A stretch of 64,000 nt of DNA from Symsagittifera roscoffensis (Eukaryota; Xenacoelomorpha; Acoela; Convolutidae): NCBI RefSeq assembly GCF_963678635.1, contig NC_087071.1, positions 24,624,013 to 24,688,012 of the forward strand, given 5' to 3'. Made by a program: the position numbers and the translations under genes. The notes beneath the pieces are model-generated. The model made no database searches, had not been told where the DNA came from, and saw only the letters and a list, made by a program, of their open reading frames with translations. Shown one piece after another: positions 49,012 through 61,000 of the stretch. Position 1 is the stretch's first letter, and each line of letters opens with the position of its first letter.

Positions 49012-52000
49012 CTGAAAGTAAACATCCATTAAAATTTACTTCAACTTAGTTCAACTCGCTGAAATGGGTAGACGTCAGTTGAGTCCAAAAGAAAATGTTG
49101 AGCTATAAAACTTTGAAACTCAAAAAATTTACGCCCCATTACTCCTTAAACACACAAGACCACAGCAATCTATTTTTGCCCTCAAACGATGCAAAATGAT
49201 ATAAAGCATAAGTACAATCGATTCAAGGAAAAAATAGGCAACTTAACAAAATCTGAGTGGGTAAACGTAAACTACAGAAGCACTTTTAATTATAAAGTTT
49301 GCCAAAACATATTTTCAAAGCTGCCTGTGTTGTATGGCATCTATTGCGAAGCTATAATTGGTCTAGTTCCTTGTCAGGGTGGTCGGAACAATAAAAAAAA
49401 CATCTTTGTAACTCATTTGTCCTCGCATCCTCTCAACTCACCTCTTCGCCCTTATCAAAGTTTGCTTCAGGTCTCCTCCTGTCTCCACTGGGTAGGGGTT
49501 CTGATCTGGTTGTTCGAACAAGTTCTGTGCCATTTGTAGAGGCCATGAGCTGCTTAAACTCTTTTCTGAGAGCGGCTGTTGTGAGGATTGAGGACAGACA
49601 GAGTGGCACCATGAACACCAGCGCAGGCTGTGCCGACTGCATCACAGTCAGACTCACAAACACACAAGCGAAACTCAACGCATACGCTGAAAGCAAACGC
49701 TTTATTATTCTTAATGATAAACTGTAGCCAATATTTGCTTGAACCAAATTGGTGAGCAACAAAAATGGCTTTTTATGAGTTCCTTAGACTTTTCCATGCT
49801 GTTTTCAGGTTCTAAAATTCATAAACTAATTTCCGAGGACAAAATGAGCAGTTTAAGGGAACAAACGTTAGTCAGAATTGTTAACCGTATATCGTTAACC
49901 GCATTAACCTTATATCGCTTGGTAGAACACGCAGAGTGGATTTGGACAGGACACTCCTTCGGCATGCCCCTACCCCTACCCCGCCCCTTACCGCATCTGA
50001 TTCTATGAAGAAATAATGCTAAAAATGTTTTCAAACCGTAGACTAGCAGTGTGTATATTTAGGCAGGAGAAAACGTTCATTGAATGATGACATTCGCTAC
50101 TTAAACGACTGGCCAAAACAGACAGAATTCGAAATGCATCAACCTGTTATGGCAACGAATACATAGACTGCACTTGGTTTCTTCGACTGTAGAAGTCCGA
50201 ACACTCCCGCGTGAACAATCATTAAGCCAGGTACGATCACATCGCCCATGCCCAGGATGTTGAATGAGATCTAAACATTAATGCTCATTTCAAAAAACAG
50301 CCAACAGACTATTGGAAAAGTGTCAATGAACGCAACAAAATAGAAAATAAATGATATATGGGGAAGAAAAAAGAGCAGTGACTGAGTTCCCCAGCTTTAA
50401 GTCGAAAGGTCAATTATTCGCGGGCCACCATGCTCCAAGCTTGAGGGTACGGTAACATTTGCCAGCCCAGAAAAATAACAAACAATTCACTTAGGTTATG
50501 TTTAAAAAGATTATAAAAGCGGTTCTTTGTAGAGCTGAAACTGTCGATGGGGCCAAACTGTCGATTAAAAACTTCGGTATACTTAAGCTTGTAACTTAAC
50601 TGTTTAAGCTTTTAACTGCATTAGTCTCGAAATTTAAGTTTTGTTACAGGTCTCGAATATATTTCCTCTGTATTATTATTCACTAGCAAATTTCACAATT
50701 AAAACACCAAAATATCAATCATAGCCAACAGACAGTTGGAAAAGTGGCCAAGGAACCTAAGATACCGCAAAAAAATGTTGAACAATTGTTCAACCTTCGA
50801 GTTACTTTGCTACAGTTCATTGAATTTCAACAAGCTTTGATTTACATCTTTTTCATGAACCTAAATTTTAAAATCTCAAAACATAGCATTTGTTGACCAT
50901 GACATTCAGGGGCGGATCTAGGATTTTCTCGAGGGGGGTGCGGATTTCCAAAAATGTTTCGAAAATTCTGACGACCATTTTTTTGGGTCGACCAAATTCA
51001 TTTTTTGGGCTCTCCCAAAGCACTGTTCTTCCCCTATTTTAGGCTTAATTTTCAGAGCCGCAGGAAAATTTTAGAATAAACAGTCAAAAAAAGAGTAAAC
51101 AGTTTTTGGGCACTTTTTGAAAAATGTTGACAAAAAAATCGCGTTTTTTTGGCGCGCGCTCCCCCTCAAAGTTAGTATATATTGGCGCCAAAGGCGCCTT
51201 TAGAAAAATTTTAGGGTCGGTCAGCCAAAAATAGATTTCTTAAAAAGTATCCGTGCATTTACAGGTAGGGAAATCGTAGACTAAACGACTGACCTGTACG
51301 CAAGGCGAGTCTGGTGAGTTGAAATTCCAGAGTGATGACAGCTCAGCCAGAAACAACATGGGCAAAAACTAGAACATAACAGACGCAAATGTCAGCCACA
51401 AATGATAGATGTAAGTAATAGGTACACGTTGCACATCAAACCAGTTTCAGTAAAACTACCATTTTTGCTTCGCCTACTATTATGATGGGGCAGAACTCAG
51501 AGGAAAAATTAAAAACAAAAACAACGAGGTAGCAGAACTCAATGCAGCGCGAATAATTTCAAATTGGATGGTGCTCAGACAATTTTTATGTCTTCTGCTG
51601 GTCCAAGTTGGGACATTTTGTTGAATTTGGTATGGTTACTCAGTTAGAGAATGAGATCTTTTCTCTCTCTCTTTCAAACTTCATTCTCCGACAGCAGTAT
51701 TCACATCCCATCCTCAATAACATAAACATTGGGTGATGAGAGTTCTTATTTTCACACTCGCATGACAGAAACAACAATTTCCTAACACTTGATTCTTTCT
51801 TCTGTCAATTCATGTACCTATCTTTTCAGCCGTAGGGTTACAGAATGTCAAGGTCACGTATGTAAACGCAACTGCGAAAACAGAGAGTGCATTACCTGAC
51901 TGGGATCTGGGTCCCCTTTGCCCCCTGCTCCTGATCCTGCGGACCCTGTGGCCGCCTCCTCCATTATGCTCTTTCCTGATTGGGTGAAAAGGGGCGTGAC

Positions 52001-55000
52001 GTAGACTGCTATTGCGTCATACACCAGAAACACCACACTCAGAACAGCCAGCCACTAAGCACAACACAGCATTCAAAACTAATACACTCGTAAGCATGCT
52101 GACAATTAATTTTTAGCGCCAATTCAATTTTGTCATTGGAAAGCTGGACTCTTGGTCACTAATTTATATCAGTTGTTTCTCAAAAAATATTGAAGTAATA
52201 TAACATGGACATAATATGGACGCAGTTTAACACGGACGTAACACAAGGGCAGGTAAAAAAAATTGACCGCACACTTCTCTGAAAATAGTTTTTTTTCTAC
52301 TTCATCAAACAGCAATTTTGTTTAAAAGATTTCCAGTACCGCAGAATATGCATATTCTGCTCGTCGGCAAATTTCTGTAAAGGCTTATACAACACGGAAG
52401 TGATATAACGCGGACGTAATATAACAAGACTGCTCGTATCAGGGCGAAGCCCTGAACGTTCCGACTGCCTTTTACGGTTTATGGAGCAGTAATTACAAAA
52501 AAAAAATAAACGTAATAAAATAAAATTAAAATTTTTTTTCTAAAATTTGAAATTTTTAATGAAAATCATCCGCCCACACGCCATATAAAATACAAATGAT
52601 AGATTTCGCTCCTTGTAACAAATCAATTATGGCAATTAAGCTTCTTTCAACCAATTTTAAATGATTTCTAGGACGGATTAAATCTCCGCTTACGCGTTAA
52701 TAGCGCGAAATATATCGCGCGTTAATTGTCCCAAATTGGCAACCTTTAAACCCCTATAACTTCACGAAAAATGATCACAGGTGAAATATCTTTTCAAATT
52801 TGAGCTCAGGACAACAATGCTTTTTGAATGATATAAAAAAATTCCATCAAAAATGGCTAGTTAAAAAGTCGAAATTTGTCTGAAAAAAAACCACCGCGAG
52901 CACAAATATGCCGTTACATTCGTATCGAAAGTCGGAACAACAAGGACATAAAATGGACGTTGAAACTAGGACGTAAAATAACATGGACATATTATGGGCG
53001 TAAAAAACAAGGACACTAATAACACGGACGTAAAACGTAAAATAATACGGACGTAATATACCACGGACGTAAAATGGACGTAAATTAACACGGACGTAAT
53101 ATGGACGTCATACAACACGGAAGTAACAAAGACATAATACAACACGGACGTGATATGAACGTAAAACAACACGGACGCAACATGACCGCCATTTAGCACG
53201 GATGCAATATGGAATAGAAACAACACGGACGTAAAAAAACACAGACCTAACATGGACGTAATACACCACGGATTTAATATGGACATAAATAACACGGTTG
53301 TAATAAACCACGGACGTAATATGGACGTACTATAACACTGACCATAAATAAACACGGACGAAACATGAATGTAATATAACGCGGACGTAAAATGAACGTA
53401 ATTTAATACAAACGAAATACATCATGGACGTAAAATGGACTTAAAAAAACAAAGACGTAATATAACACGGACATAAAATAACATGGAAAACTTGAGAACG
53501 TATTATAACACGGAATTATAATGGAAGTTAAATAACGCGGAAAAGATATAAGATTGACGTAAAATAACAAGGATATAATATCACATGGTGAAATAACATG
53601 GACTTAAAATACCACGGATGTAAAATGGACTTAAATTAACACTGACTAAATATAACATGCTTAATATTTGGACGTAAAATAACATGGACGTAAAATTACA
53701 TGAACGTAATAAAACACGGACCTAATAAAACACGGACGTAATCTGGACATAATTTAACGCGGGCGAAAAAAAACAAGGACCTAATATGGACGTAAAATGA
53801 CACTCACTTAATATAAGATAGACTTTATATAATACGGACGTAACATGAACGTAAAATAACACAGAGTAATGAACATAATATAACAAGGACGTAAAATAAC
53901 ATAGAAGTCTTGAGGACGTATTAGAACACGGAATTATAACGGACGTGAACTCACGCGGAAAAGATATAAGATGAACGTAAAATAACAAGGACATAATATG
54001 GACTTGAATTAACACTGACCAAATATAACACGCTTGTGATTTGGACGTAAAATAACATGGAAGTAAAATAACATGGACGTAATAAAACACGGACCTAATA
54101 AAACACGGACAGAATCTGGACATAATTTAACGCGGGCGAAAAAAAACAAGGACCTAATATGGACGTAAATCAACACAGACGGTTGCTATATAGCACGGAC
54201 GTAATCTGGACGCTTTATAACACGAAAGTAATGAGCGTAAAAAAACTTGGACGTACAGACCACGGGCGTAAAACAGCACTATGTAATATTACGCGGACGT
54301 AAAACAACGCGGAAGTATTAAGGACGGTTAACCGACGTAAAACAACAAGGACATAATATAAAATGGACGTAATATAACGAACGTACAATGGACGTAAAAA
54401 ACCACGGACCTAATATGGACGTAAAATGACACTGACGTAATATAAGATGGACTTTATAAAACACAGAGGACTTTATAAAACACATGGACGTAAAATAACA
54501 CAGAGTAATGAACATAATATAACACGGACGTAAAATAACATGGAAGTCATGAGGACGTATTATAACACGGAATTATAATGGACGTTAACTAACGCGGAAA
54601 AGATATTAGATGGACGTAAAATAACAAGGACATAATATAGACGTGAAATAGCATGGACCTTGAATACCACGGACGTAATATGGACTTAAATTAACACTGA
54701 CCAAATATAACACGCTTGTGATTTGGATGTAAAATAACATGGACGTAATAAAACACGGACGTAAGCTGGACATAAGTTAACGCGGGGGAAAAAACAAGGA
54801 CCTAATATGGACGTAAAATGACACTGACATAAAATAAGATGGACTTTATATAGCACGGACCTAACATGAACGTAAAAATACACAGAGTAATGAACATATT
54901 ATAACACGGACGTAAATCAACACAGATGGTTGCTATATGTACGGACGTAATCTGGACGCTTTATAACACGAAAGTAATGAGCGTAAAAAAAACTTGGACG

Positions 55001-58000
55001 TACAGACCACGGGCGTAAAACAGCACGATGTAATAGCACGCGGACGTAAAATAACACGTAAGTATTAAGGACGGTTTACGAACGTAAAACAACAAGGACA
55101 TAATATAAAATGGACGTAAGGTAACGAACGTAAAATGGTCGTAAAAAACCACAGACCTAATAAGGACGTAAAATGACACTGACGTAACATAAGATGGACT
55201 TTATAAAACACGGACGTAGCATGAACGTAAAATAACACAGAGTAATGAACATAATATAACACGGACGTAAAATAACATAGAAGTCTTGAGGACGTATTAT
55301 AACACGGAATTATAATGGACGTTAACTAACGCGGAAAAGATATTAGATGGACGTAAAATAACAAGGACATAAAATAGACGTGAAATAACATGGACCTTGA
55401 TTACCACGGATGTGATATGGACTTAAATTAACACTGACCAAATATAACACGCTTGTGATTTGGACGAAAAATAACATGGACGTAATAAAACACGGACGTA
55501 ATCTGGACATAAGTTAACGCGGTCGAAAAAAACAAGGACCTAATATGGACGTAAAATGACACTGACATGAAATAAGATGGACTTTATATAACACGGACCT
55601 ATCATGAACGTAAAATAACACACATTAATGAACATATTATAACACGGACGTAAATCAACACAGACGGTTGCTATATAGCACGGACGTAAAATGGACGCTT
55701 TATAACACGAAAGTAATATGAGCGTAAAAAAAACGTGGACTTACAGACCACGGGCGTAAAACAGCACGATGTAATATTACGCGGACGTAAAACAACATGG
55801 AAGTATTAAGGACGGTTAACAGACGTATAATGGACGTAAAAAACCACGGACGTTAAAGAACAGGGACGCTTTATAACACGGACGTATATGAACGTAATAG
55901 AACACAGACTTAAAACAACACGCAAGAATTTAGGACGTGTAAAGGACGTTTAATGGAAGTTGAACAACACGGACGTAATATAAAATGGACGTAATATAAC
56001 ACGAACGTAAAAAGGACTTAAAATAGCACGGTGTTAAATGGAGGTAAAATAACACGGAAGTAATATAACACGGACGTAATATGACTTAATTTTACGCGGA
56101 CAGAACAGAATACGGACGTAGTACGGACATAACATAACACAGACGTAATAGAACACAGACGTAAAACAACACGGAATAATTTAGGACGTGTAAAGGACGT
56201 ATAACGGAAGTTAAACAACACGGACGTAATAAAAAATGGACGTAATATAACACGAACCTAAAAAATACTTAAAATAGCACGGTGTAAAATGGAGGTAAAA
56301 TAACACGGAAGTAATATAACACGGACGTAATATGACTTAATTTTACGCGGACAGAATAGAATACGGACGTAGTACGGACATAAAATAACACTGACGTCAA
56401 AGAACACGGACGTAATATGGACGTATTATAATACTGGCCTAAATAAGACGGACGAAATAAAGAAGTAATATAACACGGACGTAAAGTGGACGTAAAGACA
56501 AACGAAATACAGCACGGACGTAAAATAACACGGACAACGACAAAATAACACGGAGACAATAAAAAACTAAAATAACACGGTCGTATTAGAAATCTAACGC
56601 AATATAAACGCAATTTAACACGAACAAAACACAACACAGACGTAATATGGACGTAAAAACAAGTTCGTAATATATGAAGGAAGTAATATAGACGTAAAAT
56701 AACACGGACGTAAATACCACGGATGTAAAATTGACATAAAACAACATGGACGTAAAAAACACGAAAGTAATATGAGCGTAAAACAACTTGGACGTACAGA
56801 TCACGGGAGTAAAACAGCACGATGTAATATTACGCGGACGTAAAACAACACGGAAGTATTAACGACGGTTAACGGACGTATAATGGACGTCAAACAACAA
56901 TGACATAATATAAAATGGACGTAAAAAACCACGGACGTTAAAGAACAGGGACGCTTTATAACACGGACGTATTTGAACGTAAAATAACACGGACGTGAAT
57001 ATCAGCGGCTTAACATAACACAGACGTAATAGAACAAAGACGTAAAACAATACGGAAGAATTTAGGACGTGTAAAGGACGTATAACGGAAGTTAAACAAC
57101 ACGGACGTAATATAAAATGGACGTAATGCAACACGAACCTAAAAAGGACTTAAAATAGCACGGTGTAATATGGAGGTAAAAAAACACGGACGTAATATAA
57201 CACGGACGTAATATGGACTTAATTTTACGCGGACAGAACAGAATACGGACGTAGTACGGACATAACATAACACAGACGTAATAGAACAAAGACGTAAAAC
57301 AATACGGAAGAATTTAGGACGTGTAAAGGACGTATAACGGAAGTTAAACAACACGGACGTAATATAAAATGGACGTAATACAACACGAACCTAAAAAGGA
57401 CTTAAAATAGCACGGTGTAATATGGAGGTAAAATAACACGGACGTAATATAACCCGGACGTAATATAACACGGACGTAATATGGACTTAATTTTACGCGG
57501 ACGGAATAGAATACGGACATAAAATAACACTGACGTTAAAGAACAAGGACGTAATATGGACGTATTATAATACTGACTTAAACAAGACGGACGAAATAAG
57601 GAAGTAATATAACACGGACGTAAAGTGGAGGTAGAGACAAACGAAATACAGCACGGACGTTAAATAACACGAACAACGACAAAATAACACGGAGGCAATT
57701 AGCAACTAAAATAAGACGGTCGTATTAGAAAACGAACGCAATTTAACACGAACAAAATACAACACAGACGTAATATGGACGTAAAAAACAAGTTCGTAAA
57801 ATACGACGGAAGTATTATAGACGTAAAATAACACGGACGTAAACACCACGGATGTAATATGGACGTAAAAACACGGATGTAATATGAGACGGACTTAAAA
57901 TGACACGAACGTTATATGGACATAAAATAACGCTTACGTAATAGAACACAGAAGTAATATAACACGGCCATAATACAAGACGGACGTAACAAGAATGTGA

Positions 58001-61000
58001 AATAACACAGACTACCTTGGGCATAAAACAACACGGACGTAAAAACACACAGACGTAATATTGACAGGAAAAAACACGGATGTTAAATGAACGTAAAATA
58101 ATACGGACGTAATATAACATGAATGCATAATGGACGCTAAAAAACACTGACGTAAAATAACATGGACGTAACATAACACGGACGTAATCTAACACTGACC
58201 TAAAACAAAACGGACGAAATATGGACGTAAAACAACACGGACAAAAACAACACGGATGTAATATGGACGTAATTTAACACGAACGGAAAACAACACCGAC
58301 ATAATATGGACGTAATATAACCCGGACCAAAAACCAAACGGAGTAGAGCACAAAGTAGTAGACGTCCCGAACATAAAACGTCGAAGTAAACCACAAACAT
58401 AATATGAACGTAAATCAGCAAGAATAAAATACAAATTTGACCTAATAAAACACGGAGGTAATATAACATAGACACAATATGGACGTAAAATAAACCAAAT
58501 GTATTATGGACGTAAAATAACACGGACGTAATATGGATCTAAAATCGCACTGATAGTGTGGAAGTAGTATAACACGGACGAATAATGGACGTAATATTAC
58601 ACATACGTGTTATAGACCTAAGGCAACTCTGACGTAATACAACACGGACTTATTATGGACGTAATTCAACACTAACGAAACACAACATGGACGTAAATCA
58701 CAAGGAGGTAATAATGACGTCATATAACACCGATGCAAAATAACACGGCCGTAATACAACACGGTCGTAATATACCACGGAAGTATTATAAACATAATTT
58801 AATACGAACGAAATAAAACACGGACATGATATGACGCAAGCAATTACGGAGGTAAAATGAACGTCATTTAACACGGACGTAACATGGACGTAAAATAACA
58901 CGGACGTAATTTACGACGGACAAAATATGTATGTAATAAAATACGGAAATAATAAGGACGTAAAATAACATGGACGTACGATACCACGGATGTGAAATGG
59001 ACATAAATAACAAGGACGTAATATAGCATGGTCTTAATGTGGACGTACAATAAGACGGACGTAACATGGACGTAAGATGGCAGGAACATAATATAATAAT
59101 AATATACGCGAATGTAATATGGACTTCATTTGACTCGGATGGAATGGAACACCGACGTAATATCGACGAAAAAGAACACTGACGTAATATAACATGGACA
59201 TAAAATGGACGTAAAATAACATGGACGTACGATACCACGGATGTGAAATTGACATAAATAACAAAGATGTAACCTAGCATGGTCTTAATATGGACGTACA
59301 ATAAGACGGGCGTAAAATGGACGTAAGATAACACGAACTTATTATACGCGAACGTAATATGGACTTCATTTAACTTGGATAGAATAGAACACGGACGTAC
59401 TATGGACGGAACGGAAAACTGACGTATAACACGGACATAATATGAACGTAAAATAACATGGACGTAAGATACCACGGATGAAAAATGGACGTAAAATAAC
59501 AAGGACGAAATACAACACGGCCGTAAAATGAAAGTAAAATAATACGGACGTATTAAGGACTTAATATAACACGGACGTATAATTGACGTTAAAAAACACG
59601 CACGTAATACACCACGGACGTAATATGGACGTAATTAACACGAACGAAATACAACACGGAAGTAATATAGACGTGAAATAACACGGATCGCGAATAACAC
59701 GGACGTAATATAACACGGTTCGGTCGAAAAAGACGATGAACGTAATATGAAAGTAAATTAGCAAAACTATATAGAACACGGACGTAATATAACATGGGCG
59801 TAAAATAACACGAACGCAAAATAGACGTAATATAACACGGACATAAAAAAAACACGGAAGTAATCTGGACGTAACATAACACAGATGTGAAATGAATCTG
59901 AAATCGCACGAACATAGTGTGGAAGTAGTATAACACGGACGTAATATAAAACAAACGCACTGTGGGCGTAAAATAACACGGACGTAATATAACACGAAAG
60001 TATTATAACACGGACAAATTATGGACGTAATATAACATGTACGTAATAGAACACAGCTTATTTGGACGTATAATAACACGGAAGTAACACAACACGAACT
60101 TAATATGGACGTGAAACAATACGCACATACTATGAACGTAATATAACACGGACATAATATGGACGTAAAAAACAAGCAGGGAAAAAAGATGTTTAAAAAA
60201 ACACGGAATAATATATTAAAACAATAACTAGAGTTCAGAGGTTTAAAACCGCGAGAAAAATCATGATCTGCAATTTGCAAACTTCCTGTTAGTTTCTTCA
60301 ACACAGAAGCGAAGCTGCGTTTCGCAAACAAAGCGAGATAACGGAAAAAATAGCTGTAAACAAAAAAGAAAAAGTGAACAAAAACTTGAAAATTAAAATT
60401 TTGCTCTGGCGGAATCGAACTTACGACTAGGAAAATTGGATTTGCACATACTCGCATCTACGCCACGACTCCTTGAAAACTTACCAAAACTAGGTACCAA
60501 TAAAACGTCTACATATGCTAACAAATTGCCAATGGTCTGAAGCAAAAGTGGCACCAGATATAACAGACACAAATTTTGTATGTAATAATTTGGAATATAA
60601 CACAGGCCAAGCCGTGCGCCGCAAACACAAGAGAACAAGACAAAAGCAGCTCTATAAATTCTAAAAGAAAAACTAGAAATTAGCTTCAAGTTACCAAAAA
60701 TTCGGCTCGAATTGGAAGCGACCTAGAGATTAAGAGCCTCACACACTAACCACACAGCCACGGACACTTGTTACATCACGCTCACTAGCCACAGAAAAAA
60801 AAACAGAGAACAGAAACTATGCAATTTCCAATGCTACAGTGAAATTTCCATAAAAATGAACACTTTTTATGAACAAGTGAACATTGGCGAGTTAGGTTCG
60901 AAAAAAGGTTCCAAATTATCTATCAATTATGCATTTCAAAAAATTGCAAGATATATTGAGGTAGAAAATTTCTCAATTGTACATTTGTATTGTACTGTTG

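Noticed and set aside
49189-49539. Plus-strand ORFs at 49189-49727 and 49739-50008
   Set aside because: They run antisense through SPPL2-like exons and introns without family features.
59561-60457. 298-codon minus-strand ORF and many 60-210-codon ORFs across 53-60.5 kb
   Set aside because: They are translations of the ACGTAA satellite (SVLYYVHIT-like strings) and exist because the unit lacks stops. They overlap in several frames and lie in an intron. The right end of the largest runs into a SINE.
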